Program-made: the position numbers and the translations under genes | Part shown: in pieces, positions 7,268 through 14,858 of the stretch | How positions within the stretch are numbered: the stretch's first letter is position 1 | How the letters are laid out: every line of letters starts with the position of its first letter | Notes under the pieces: generated by a model | The model's database searches: none | The model's input: the letters and a program-made list of their open reading frames with translations, nothing else | Told to the model about the DNA's origin: nothing | NCBI GenBank assembly: GCA_964626055.1 | Contig: CAZVDF010000049.1 | Span: 1-24,610, forward strand | Reading direction: 5' to 3' | Source: JAFGSG01 sp964626055 | GTDB lineage: Bacteria; Spirochaetota; UBA4802; JAFGDQ01 | Length of the DNA: 24,610 bases

Positions 7268-7357
7268 GGCCGGCGAAGGGGACCGGTGTCCCCCGCGGAC
7301 TGCAAATCCGTTGGGAAGGTTTAATTCTTCCGTGTGGTTCGACTCCGCCCCCGGCCT
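7268..7357 (+). tRNA. tRNA-Sec-shaped tRNA-Cys (GCA anticodon, U73)
   Basis: The fold is that of selC. The acceptor stem is GGCCGG (7268-7273) with CCGGCC (7351-7356), plus a C-C mismatch or bulge and a further G-C pair, giving an 8/4-like branch with the 4-bp T-stem GTGG/CCGC around TTCGACT. The D-stem has six pairs, GGGGAC/GTCCCC (7278-7283, 7288-7293), with a CGGT loop. The variable arm is long (GGAAG/CTTCC, 7314-7318 and 7327-7331). The anticodon stem GCGGA/TCCGT closes the loop CTGCAAA, so the anticodon at 7302-7304 is GCA (Cys), not the TCA of tRNA-Sec. The discriminator is T7357, the base CysRS needs, rather than the G73 of tRNA-Sec. CCA is not encoded. Minor Cys tRNAs with 8/4 architecture that mimic tRNA-Sec have been described in delta-proteobacteria. 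TTGAAA (7233-7238) and TTTAAT (7257-7262) could form a weak promoter, or it may be cut from the hdrA leader. Confidence 0.9.
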
Positions 7358-7452
7358 TACCTGTTATGGATAGCTGTTTTACTGCAGTCATTTTTTCTCT
7401 ATATATATTTTGCCGGACGTGATCTAAAAAAAATCGTAAAGGAGATTTGAAA

Positions 7453-10400
7453 ATGGATAAAGAAATACTATTAAGCGAAAACATTAAAGAGCTGTGTAAA
7501 AGCCTCGGAGAGAACAAATTCGGTGATATAATGATCGTCGGCGGGGGGATCAGCGGCATTCAGGCAGCTCTTGATCTCGGTACTGCCGGCTTCAAAGTCT
7601 ACTTTGTCGAGAAATCGCCGACTGTCGGCGGGAAAATGGCCCACCTTGACAAGACATTCCCGACGAATGACTGCTCAATGTGCATCGAATCCCCGAAATT
7701 CGTCGAATGCAAAAGGCACCCGAACATCGAAATGATAACATACGCCGAGGTCGAAAACGTAAAAGGAGAACCCGGTGATTTTACGGTAAAAGTAGTTAAA
7801 AAAGCGAGATACGTTGATGAGACCAAGTGCACAGGCTGCACGGTATGCGTGGAATATTGTCCGGCGAGATATCCCGATCAATTCAATCAGGAAATTTCGA
7901 ATAACAAAGCCATACATATATATTTTGCTCAGGCAATCCCTCTTGTCCCGTATATAGACGAAAGCTGTCTTTATCTCAAAGAAGGCAAATGCCGTTTATG
8001 CGAGGCTATCTGTAAAACAAAAGCTATTGATTTCAGCCAGAGCCCGGAAATAATAGAAATAAAAGTCGGCGCCATAATATTAGCCCCGGGTATTGAAGCA
8101 TTCGACCCCAGATTAAGAAAAGAATATCGCTATGGTGAATTCGTGAACGTAGTAAATGCGCTCGACTATGAAAGGCTCCTGTGCGCGACAGGACCTTACG
8201 AAGGCGAGATACTGCGCGCTTCGGACAGGAAGCATCCTCACAACATAGCGTGGATACACTGCGTCGGCTCAAGACAGGTGCTCGAAGGCGGCAGCAGCTA
8301 CTGTTCCGCAGTCTGCTGTACTTACACACAGAAACAGGTAATTCTCACAAAAGACCATGACGGTGACGCCAGATGCACAATATTCCATAACGATATACGT
8401 TCTTACGGCAAGGATTTCGAGCGTTTCTATCAAAGAACGGAAAGTCTGCCGGGGATCCGCTTTATAAGAAGCTATACATCTATTGTAAAAGAGGATCCGC
8501 TGACAAAGAATATCACGGTCCGGTATTCGACCCCAGACGACGGAGTAAAAGAAGAAGAGTTCGACATGGTTGTCCTGTCCGTGGGGCTTGCTCCGCCCGC
8601 CAACGTAAAAAAATTCGCGGACGCATTCGGGATAGAACTTACGCCGCACGGATTCTGCAAAACAAACCCGGTCAATCCGCTGGAAACAACCAGGCCGGGG
8701 ATTTTCGTAAGCGGCGCGTTCCAGGGCCCGATGGATATCCCGGAATCGGTTTCGTCCGCAAGCGGAGCCGGATCCTTATGCGGCGAGATACTCAGCTACA
8801 GGCGGGGGAAAATGTCAAAGGCAAGAGTTTACCCTCCCGAAAGGGACGTCTCGCAGGAAGAGCCCAGAATAGGCGTCTACGTGTGCCACTGCGGTGCGAA
8901 CATAGGAAGGATAGTTAACGTTCCGGAAACGGTGGAATATTCAAAAGGACTGCCAAATGTCGTCCATGCCGAGGAAAATCTGTTCATATGTTCAACCGAA
9001 GCGGCTGCAATGCTGGCAAAGGATATTCAGGAAAAAGGGCTGAACAGGGTCATCGTAGCGGCCTGTACCCCCAGAACGCACGAACCATTATTCAGGGATA
9101 CCCTGCGCGAAGCCGGAATAAACCAGTATTATTACGATATGGCGAATATAAGGGAACACTGCTCATGGGTGCATTCGAAAGAAAAGGAAGCGGCTACCCG
9201 GAAGGCAAAGGAGATAATTAAAATGTCTGTTGCCCGGACATGCCACCTGGAGCCGCTGCAGGAATTTAATCTGCCTGTCAACAAGGTGGCAATAGTCGTC
9301 GGCGGAGGCGTATCCGGAATGACAAGCGCGCTGTCCATAGCCAACCAGAGACACGAAGTCCATTTAATTGAAAAGGAAAAGGAACTGGGAGGATTGGCGC
9401 GGAAACTTCATTACACGCTCGAAGGGCTGGATGTTCAGAAATATTTGAATGATCTTATAAAGAAAGTATATCAGCATCCTATGATACATGTTTACACAGG
9501 CGCAACCATACCGGAAAGCTCAGGCTATGTAGGTAATTTCGCAACAAAAGTTAAATCCGCAAGGGGTATAACGGAAATAAAACACGGCGCAGCAGTAATA
9601 GCGATCGGCGCGGACGTATATAAACCGGCGGAATATCTTTACGGGCAGGATGAACGCGTATTGACTCACCTGGAACTGGAAGAAAAGATCACCAGAAGAG
9701 AGCCCGGCATAATTAACGCAAAAAATCTTGTGATGATACAATGCGTAGGCGCAAGATGCGAGGAACGGAACTACTGCAGCAGGATTTGCTGCAGCGAGTC
9801 CGTTAAAAATGCGCTGAAGCTTAAAGAAATCAATCCCTCGATGGATATATATATATTCTTCAGGGATATGAGAACCTACGGATTCAAGGAAGATTATTAC
9901 CGCGAAGCGGCGAATAAGGGCGTAAGGTTCATCCGCTATGAACCCGGCGATAAACCCGCTCTTGAGCCCGGGCAGTCAGAAGACGGCCGTCCCGTAATCA
10001 GGGTTACCGCGACTGAGCGTATTCTAGGTACTAAAATCGAAATAGAGGCGGATATAATCGCCCTGGCTGCCGCGATAATTCCGTCGGCAGGAAGCCAGGA
10101 AGTGTCCAAATTATTCAAGGTAGCCCTTGGCCCGGACGGCTTCTGCCAGGAGGCGCATGTCAAGTTAAGGCCCGTAGATTTTGCGGCTGAAGGCGTTTAT
10201 CTGTGCGGGATAGCCCATTATCCCAAACTGATGTCCGAATCCATCAGCCAGGCGTATGGAGCGGCCGGGCGGGCGTTAACGCTTCTCTCGAACGATACCG
10301 TGGTTGCTTCCGGGTCCGTGTGCGCGGTAGAAGAGAAAATGTGCATCGGCTGCGGAGCTTGCGCCCCTGCCTGTACATACGGCGCTGTGCAGATACAGGA

Positions 10401-10572
10401 AACGAAACAGGGAAGGAAAGCGACGGTCATTCCGGTTCTATGTAAAGGATGCGGGCTTTGCAATTCAAAATGCCCCACAGGCGCGATACAGCTGAAACAC
10501 TATACCGATAAAGAGCTGTTCAGCCAGATTCTTGCTGGGCTTAACATGGGCAAAGAAGCAGAAGCTAATTAA
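7453..10572 (+). CDS. hdrA: Duplicated HdrA-type flavin/iron-sulfur subunit
   Basis: The 1039-residue protein is about 1.6 times normal HdrA length. The first flavin module (1-455) has the FAD motif GGGISG (30-35), the cluster segment CSMCIESPKFVEC (74-86) and an inserted ferredoxin domain with CTGCTVCVEYCP (126-137) and CRLCEAIC (180-187). A complete HdrA follows. It has VYVCHCGANIG (476-485), the MANIREHCSWVH block, a second FAD motif GGGVSG (617-622) and, near the C-terminus, CIGCGACAPAC and CKGCGLCNSKC. The second module lacks the inserted ferredoxin. HdrA subunits perform flavin-based electron bifurcation or confurcation in cytoplasmic complexes. Here the partners are probably FdhA and MvhD. 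ATG 7453 is preferred over the in-frame TTG at 7447 because GGAGA (7441-7445) is seven bases upstream. Confidence 0.93.
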   Translation: MDKEILLSENIKELCKSLGENKFGDIMIVGGGISGIQAALDLGTAGFKVYFVEKSPTVGGKMAHLDKTFPTNDCSMCIESPKFVECKRHPNIEMITYAEVENVKGEPGDFTVKVVKKARYVDETKCTGCTVCVEYCPARYPDQFNQEISNNKAIHIYFAQAIPLVPYIDESCLYLKEGKCRLCEAICKTKAIDFSQSPEIIEIKVGAIILAPGIEAFDPRLRKEYRYGEFVNVVNALDYERLLCATGPYEGEILRASDRKHPHNIAWIHCVGSRQVLEGGSSYCSAVCCTYTQKQVILTKDHDGDARCTIFHNDIRSYGKDFERFYQRTESLPGIRFIRSYTSIVKEDPLTKNITVRYSTPDDGVKEEEFDMVVLSVGLAPPANVKKFADAFGIELTPHGFCKTNPVNPLETTRPGIFVSGAFQGPMDIPESVSSASGAGSLCGEILSYRRGKMSKARVYPPERDVSQEEPRIGVYVCHCGANIGRIVNVPETVEYSKGLPNVVHAEENLFICSTEAAAMLAKDIQEKGLNRVIVAACTPRTHEPLFRDTLREAGINQYYYDMANIREHCSWVHSKEKEAATRKAKEIIKMSVARTCHLEPLQEFNLPVNKVAIVVGGGVSGMTSALSIANQRHEVHLIEKEKELGGLARKLHYTLEGLDVQKYLNDLIKKVYQHPMIHVYTGATIPESSGYVGNFATKVKSARGITEIKHGAAVIAIGADVYKPAEYLYGQDERVLTHLELEEKITRREPGIINAKNLVMIQCVGARCEERNYCSRICCSESVKNALKLKEINPSMDIYIFFRDMRTYGFKEDYYREAANKGVRFIRYEPGDKPALEPGQSEDGRPVIRVTATERILGTKIEIEADIIALAAAIIPSAGSQEVSKLFKVALGPDGFCQEAHVKLRPVDFAAEGVYLCGIAHYPKLMSESISQAYGAAGRALTLLSNDTVVASGSVCAVEEKMCIGCGACAPACTYGAVQIQETKQGRKATVIPVLCKGCGLCNSKCPTGAIQLKHYTDKELFSQILAGLNMGKEAEAN

Positions 10573-10648
10573 AATAATTAAAATTGAAAAAACTTAGCTA
10601 GGACGGAAATCCGTTCATCTAACGATTAATTCAGGAGGTAATTGACAA

Positions 10649-11500
10649 ATGAGTTCAGAAGGTAAATTCAAACCAAAGATGCTGGGAATTATATGTAACT
10701 GGTGCTGTTATGGAGGCGCGGACCTGTGCGGGGTTTCCCGCTTTCAATATCCGACATATATAAGATTGATAAGAGTGATGTGCTCAGGCAGGGTCGATCT
10801 TAAGCATATATTTCTTGCTTTTGCAAACGGGGCGGACGCGATGTTCGTAGGCGGTTGCCACATTAACGACTGCCATTATAATCCGGAGGGGAACTATGAC
10901 GCTCTCAGCATGGCGAATCTGTGTAAAAAATTACTGGAGTATGCCGGAATAAATTCAAAAAGATTGAGAATAGAATGGGTTTCTGCAGGTGAAGGAATAC
11001 GCTTCGCCAATATAATGAATGAATTCGCGAAAGAAATCGAAGAACTGGGGCCTCTCGGAAAAAGCGAAGGAATTGACGGGGCCGAATTAAAATCCAGGCT
11101 TGAAAAGATCGCAAAGCTTATCCCTTACATTAAGCTGGAAAAAATGAAAAAGCTGGCTCTGCACGATATTAAACTGGCCAATGAAGAATATTATTCAAAC
11201 CTTTATACAACTGAAGAAGTGGAAAAACTGATAAATGAAGCACCATCGTACTGGATCGATCCCGATAAGTGCCAGGCATGCATGTCCTGCGCGAAAAGAT
11301 GCCCAGTCAACGCAATTATAAGCGTAAAACAGCAGGTGCATATCGTTGATCAGGAAAAATGCATAAAATGCGGCACATGCCTCGCGGCATGTCCTCCCAA
11401 ATTCAAGGCGGTAGCCAAACTGGTCGGAGTGCCTGTCCCGCCTCCGCTTCCCGAAGATAAAAGAGCTATTGTGAAAAAAAATAAAGAAAGCGCAGCTTAA
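10649..11500 (+). CDS. MvhD/FlpD-type iron-sulfur subunit with C-terminal double ferredoxin
   Basis: Residues 1-140 match the methyl-viologen-reducing hydrogenase delta subunit family. The N-terminal IICNWCCYGGADLCG holds Cys16, 19, 20 and 27, and FVGGCHINDCHY gives further ligands. MvhD carries a [2Fe-2S] cluster and passes electrons from a hydrogenase or formate dehydrogenase to HdrA. At 283 residues this is twice the usual size. A helical linker (130-200) leads to a ferredoxin domain with CQACMSCAKRCP and CIKCGTCLAACP, and the tail is Pro- and Lys-rich. It lies 76 bases after hdrA, with AGGAGG ten bases before the ATG, and no terminator is seen between them. This supports an FdhA-HdrA-MvhD complex that lacks HdrB and HdrC. 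Confidence 0.9.
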   Translation: MSSEGKFKPKMLGIICNWCCYGGADLCGVSRFQYPTYIRLIRVMCSGRVDLKHIFLAFANGADAMFVGGCHINDCHYNPEGNYDALSMANLCKKLLEYAGINSKRLRIEWVSAGEGIRFANIMNEFAKEIEELGPLGKSEGIDGAELKSRLEKIAKLIPYIKLEKMKKLALHDIKLANEEYYSNLYTTEEVEKLINEAPSYWIDPDKCQACMSCAKRCPVNAIISVKQQVHIVDQEKCIKCGTCLAACPPKFKAVAKLVGVPVPPPLPEDKRAIVKKNKESAA

Positions 11501-11516
11501 ATCCTGAGGTAAAAAC

Positions 11517-11894
11517 ATGAAAAAAATGTTATTCTCAATTATTCTGTGTTATTTAATATCCTGTAGTTCTTTGTTCGGAAATCCATCAGTAAATTTCGAT
11601 AAATTAGAACACGACTTTGGCACAATAAGACAGGAGAGGATTGTTAGAGAATCCGTTAGATTTAAAAATAACGGAAATTCTGTTTTAGTCATTAAAAAAA
11701 TAGAAGCCAGCTGCGGGTGTACGGGAACAAAAGCAAATAAGGATAAAATAAGACCCGGAGAAGAAGGAATCCTTGAAATTACTTTCAACTCCGGGCATTA
11801 TAGCGGTAAAATTACAAGAACAATTCATATTTACACAAATATTCCTGATAAAGAAATGATCAGTTTTAAAATTACAGCAAATGTAACAAAATAA
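11517..11894 (+). CDS. DUF1573 lipoprotein
   Basis: The 125-residue protein has a signal peptide of about 15 residues ending in a lipobox LISC (Cys16), so it should be lipidated and face the periplasm. The body contains the DUF1573 features: FDKLEHDFGTI near the start, SVRFKNNGNSVLVIKKIEASCGCT in the middle, then IRPGEEGILEITF and GKITRTIHIYTN. The fold is an immunoglobulin-like beta sandwich, and the CGCT motif is the family hallmark. Function is not established. It follows mvhD by 16 bases with a TGAGG ribosome site, so it may be co-transcribed, but its AT-rich composition differs from the FdhA-HdrA-MvhD genes, and no role in formate metabolism is evident. Confidence 0.85.
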   Translation: MKKMLFSIILCYLISCSSLFGNPSVNFDKLEHDFGTIRQERIVRESVRFKNNGNSVLVIKKIEASCGCTGTKANKDKIRPGEEGILEITFNSGHYSGKITRTIHIYTNIPDKEMISFKITANVTK

Positions 11895-12107
11895 GTTATC
11901 TTAGTATTGTTTAGTAAAGCAATAGCAAAGGCCATAGATAAAATGATCTGGGTGCAGTCAATTTCCCGTCGTACATACCCCCTCCAAGGACTCTGCGGCG
12001 TGCGGCAACATCCATGTTTTTTTAAAATTGATTATAATTTGATCATATTATCGATTGATCTGTGATATTTTTGAAAAAAAATTCAGTCAGCTTGAATAAT
12101 TAATATT
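11895..12107. other. Intergenic region between converging genes
   Basis: The DUF1573 gene and the minus-strand mop gene converge here. I see no gene and no strong hairpin terminator. The middle (about 11960-12010) is GC-richer than its AT-rich flanks. Confidence 0.5.
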
Positions 12108-12317
12108 TTATTCTTTAACAGGCAATACATGAATCGCTTTAATTATAAGCCTTACTTCATCACCCTGCTTTAATGCCATCTGTTCAACCGATTCGGTCGT
12201 GAGAACCGATGCCATTTCTGCCAGCTCGGTGGCATCAAATTTTACCAGCGACATTACGTCGCCCTTTTTTACGGATTTCACCTTTGCTTTAATACTGTTC
12301 CTTGCGCCGTATTTCAT
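12108..12317 (-). CDS. mop: Mop-domain molybdate/tungstate-binding protein (molbindin)
   Basis: The 69-residue protein is a single Mop (TOBE-like) domain. It opens MKYGARNSIKAKVKSVKKGD, and its second half has SVLTTESVEQMALKQGDEV followed by IKAIHVLPVK, the typical spacing of molbindin repeats. Such proteins assemble into hexamers that bind molybdate or tungstate oxyanions in the cytoplasm as a store or buffer. GGGAGG lies seven bases before the ATG. The gene is divergent from the operon headed by leader element C and has its own promoter at 12349-12377. It supports a Mo/W theme for this stretch. Confidence 0.88.
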   Translation of the reverse strand: MKYGARNSIKAKVKSVKKGDVMSLVKFDATELAEMASVLTTESVEQMALKQGDEVRLIIKAIHVLPVKE

Positions 12318-12348
12318 TGTGTAAGCCTCCCAATTTTATTATTTATAA

Positions 12349-12377
12349 ATGATACCTTAAAAAAATTTTTTTGTCAA
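12349..12377 (-). promoter_or_regulatory. Sigma-70 promoter of mop
   Basis: On the minus strand TTGACA (complement of 12372-12377) and TATCAT (complement of 12349-12354) are exactly 17 bases apart. The leader to the mop ATG is only about 25 bases, so mop is not under a leader element of the kind seen at 12564-12685. Confidence 0.75.
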
Positions 12378-12563
12378 AAAATAATATTAATTTTTTTTAT
12401 TGACAGTAAAATCTGCCTGTATTTTTCTGTTAAGCAAAGTCGAATAACGATCTCTTATGATTTGGAGAATGAATTTTAATTAAGAACACCGTTAAAAAAT
12501 TCACCTTATAACACAATAACAATGTTATCAGATTTAAAAAATAAAATATTTATACAATTACAG
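12378..12563. other. Divergent control region between mop and leader element C
   Basis: Very AT-rich. A consensus TTGACA at 12400-12405 on the plus strand may start the DUF169 operon transcript, but no good -10 lies 16-18 bases downstream. ATAAC (12516-12520) and GTTAT (12524-12528) form a short palindrome. No ModE-type palindrome is recognised. Confidence 0.4.
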
Positions 12564-12685
12564 TGAGGACTGGACCGGGAGCCCGTGCGGCATCCCTTTA
12601 TGATCCTTACCGCCTTACCTACGCCTTAAAACCTCAGCAAATCTCCTGAGAAACCGGGCGCCATGAAAGGCGGCCGGATCTTTAT
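12564..12685 (+). ncRNA. Structured leader RNA, copy C (Moco/Wco riboswitch candidate)
   Basis: This copy is nearly identical to copy A. The outer stem is TGAGG (12564-12568) with CCTCA (12632-12636). GGGA (12577-12580) and TCCC (12593-12596) flank CCGTGCGG (12583-12590). CTCAG (12633-12637) pairs with CTGAG (12646-12650). The last hairpin is CCGG (12654-12657) and CGCC (12659-12662) with GGCG (12669-12672) and CCGG (12674-12677), followed by a T-rich run. The next intact gene is the first DUF169 gene, about 290 bases on. Confidence 0.6.
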
Positions 12686-12786
12686 TTCTTAAGGGGGTTT
12701 AAAAATACCTGATTAATCAAAAGCTTTAAACCAGAGCTTAATCAATATTTAATATCAAGAAATATTCGGCCTTTAAATGTTCTTAA

Positions 12787-12912
12787 TATGCCGGAAATAT
12801 TTATACCCGCAGCCATAAATCAAAGAACAAGCTGAAGATAATAAATTGCGGTGATTGCCGTGACGCATGTCCTGTCGATACAATTAAGCCCGGCAGGGAA
12901 AAACAACTTTGA
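12787..12912 (+). pseudogene. Start-less ferredoxin-like fragment
   Basis: A 41-codon open frame between TAA (12784-12786) and TGA (12910-12912) carries INCGDCRDACPVDTIKPG, a single CxxCxxxCP iron-sulfur signature. It has no ATG, GTG or TTG start. It lies in the leader between element C and the first DUF169 gene. It looks like the remains of a small ferredoxin gene, or a short peptide with an unusual start. Confidence 0.4.
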
Positions 12913-12975
12913 GGAGTTTAGTGCTGAAAATATTTATTTTTTAATGCCGTTTATATGATTTCAGAGGAGATTAAC

Positions 12976-13815
12976 TTGAGTCAAAAAAAAAGAAAAGATT
13001 TAGTTCAACAATTAAATAACGCGCTGATTCTGGAAAGAAGAATAGTCGGAGTTAAATTTCTTTACAGCAAAAAGAAATTCGATGCGGCAGACGCCAAGCA
13101 ACTGGCTCATTTTTTACCTTATTGCGTAATGGTTAAATCGGCTGCTTCAGGAGCAAGTCTGAAAGCGAGCAAAGAAAATTTCGGATGTCCGGATGGAGCA
13201 ATATCGCTCGGAATTTATGATCCCATAAAAGACGGTTTCGAAGACAAAGAACCAGGATTCTTTATTTCCGGAAAGCGTTATTCGGAACCCGGCGTCTACA
13301 AGGATCTGGCTACGTCAAAAAAAACCATGAGGAACATTGTAATCTTAAAAAAAAGAGCTTACGGGATTATGCTGAAACCTCTTGAGGAATTTGCTGAAAA
13401 TCCGGATGTGGTAATAATAATTTCGAATCCGTTTAATATGATGAGATTAGTCCAGGGTTATAGTTATGAATACGGCACATTTAGTAAATACAGATTAGCA
13501 GGAAATCAGGCTATATGTTCAGAATCGACTGCGTATCCATTAATAAATAATGACATCAATGTTTCTCTGCTTTGTTCCGGAACAAGACAGAATTCAAAAT
13601 GGCAAGATTCGGAAATGTCAATGGGTATGCCGTATGGTAAATTTGCACCGATTGTAAACGGTTTATATCAAACTATTAATCCCCTGGTAAGAGATGAAGA
13701 TAAAGCCCGTATTGAAGCCAACATGAAAGCTACAAATCAGGAAATAATTAAAATTGAATATGGGGAAAACTATGATTCGGGTATTTATCGATTTGGCGCA
13801 GATATACGCAAATAG
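12976..13815 (+). CDS. DUF169 (COG2043-type) protein, paralogue 1
   Basis: The 279-residue soluble protein is about two-thirds identical by eye to its neighbour at 13980-14819, throughout its length. Shared blocks are LVQQLNNAL, LPYCVMVKSA, KASKENFGC, LAGNQAICSE and SGTRQNSKW (family DUF169). The family is common in anaerobes and of unknown function. The start is TTG 12976: GAGGAGATTAAC precedes it exactly as GGAGTAATTAAC precedes the ATG of paralogue 2, and this gives both proteins 279 residues. An upstream in-frame ATG at 12955 has no ribosome site. Compared with paralogue 2, two cysteines are lost (positions 57 and 61 are Ala and Ser), while Cys50 and Cys71 remain. This suggests the two copies differ in metal or thiol chemistry. 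Confidence 0.85.
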   Translation: MSQKKRKDLVQQLNNALILERRIVGVKFLYSKKKFDAADAKQLAHFLPYCVMVKSAASGASLKASKENFGCPDGAISLGIYDPIKDGFEDKEPGFFISGKRYSEPGVYKDLATSKKTMRNIVILKKRAYGIMLKPLEEFAENPDVVIIISNPFNMMRLVQGYSYEYGTFSKYRLAGNQAICSESTAYPLINNDINVSLLCSGTRQNSKWQDSEMSMGMPYGKFAPIVNGLYQTINPLVRDEDKARIEANMKATNQEIIKIEYGENYDSGIYRFGADIRK

Positions 13816-13979
13816 CATCGAATGATTTCACAAAGCGGAATCTAACATGAAAAATTTGCATTATTGTTTTATAAATTTTATCATAGGGACACGGGCATAA
13901 AAATTATGTCATATGGCGTCCGGAAAATTATATTAAAATAATTCGCAATGCTTAAGGAATTTCAAAAGGAGTAATTAAC

Positions 13980-14819
13980 ATGACCCGGCAGAAAAGAAAA
14001 ATTCTTGTTCAACAGCTTAATAATGCCCTTGAACTCGAAAGACAAATAATCGGTGTAAAGTTTTTATACACGAAAAAAGATTATGAAAACGCAGATGCGC
14101 AGGCATTAAAATCTTACCTTCCATATTGTGTAATGGTAAAATCCGCCTGCGCCGGAGGCTGTTTCAAGGCAAGCAAGGAGAATTTCGGCTGTTACGGTGC
14201 ATCCATATCATTAAACGTTATCGATCCGGCAGAAGCTTTCCCAAATGAATCGCCTGATTACTATATTTGCGGCGAGCATTATTATAAAGACTTTAAAATT
14301 TACAAAGATCTGGCAACCGCAAAAAAAACAGTTCAAAATATAGTAATATGCAGAAAAAAAACATACGGAGTTATGTTAAAACCATTGGCGGAATTTACAG
14401 TCGATCCGGATGTTGTTATTATTATTTCCGATTCATACAATATGATGCGTCTTATTCAAGGGTATAATTACGAATTCGGTACTTTCAGTCAATACAGGAT
14501 GGCCGGGAATCAGGCTATTTGCTCTGAGACAACGGCATATCCCTTTGAAAATAACAATATCAATATATCCATGTTATGCGCGGGAACAAGACAGAATTCA
14601 AAATGGAAAAGAACAGAGATTTCTCTTGGTATTCCATACGGTAAATTTGAAGCAATGGTAAACGGCGTATATAAAACAGTAAATCCTTTGGAACGCGATA
14701 CGGATAAAAAACGAATTGAGGAAAATATGAAGAAAACAAACCAGGCTATTATTGATATAGAATATGGAAAAAATTATGATACCGGCTGCTATCGCTTTGG
14801 GAAATCCGGTCATAAATAA
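13980..14819 (+). CDS. DUF169 (COG2043-type) protein, paralogue 2
   Basis: The 279-residue tandem paralogue keeps four closely spaced cysteines (Cys50, 57, 61, 71) in PYCVMVKSACAGGCFKASKE and NFGC, a plausible metal or cluster site. The segment PDVVIIISDSYNMMRLIQGYNY and the Gly-rich PYGKFEAMVNG block are family features. AAAAGGAGTAATTAAC sits before the ATG. A 164-base gap separates it from paralogue 1 and 39 bases from the DUF4418 gene, so it is likely in one transcript with the transporter genes. It has no signal peptide, so it is cytoplasmic. A role as a cofactor or metal handling partner for the ABC system is inference from position only. Confidence 0.86.
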   Translation: MTRQKRKILVQQLNNALELERQIIGVKFLYTKKDYENADAQALKSYLPYCVMVKSACAGGCFKASKENFGCYGASISLNVIDPAEAFPNESPDYYICGEHYYKDFKIYKDLATAKKTVQNIVICRKKTYGVMLKPLAEFTVDPDVVIIISDSYNMMRLIQGYNYEFGTFSQYRMAGNQAICSETTAYPFENNNINISMLCAGTRQNSKWKRTEISLGIPYGKFEAMVNGVYKTVNPLERDTDKKRIEENMKKTNQAIIDIEYGKNYDTGCYRFGKSGHK

Positions 14820-14858
14820 TAATAAAAATTAAATTAATCTATTAAGGAGAATACAAAA

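Noticed and set aside
12400..12428. Plus-strand promoter at TTGACA 12400 for the DUF169 operon
   Set aside because: No acceptable -10 lies at 16-18 bases, so it is not called as a feature on its own.
12516..12528. ModE operator
   Set aside because: The short ATAAC/GTTAT palindrome does not have the longer spaced half-sites of known ModE sites.
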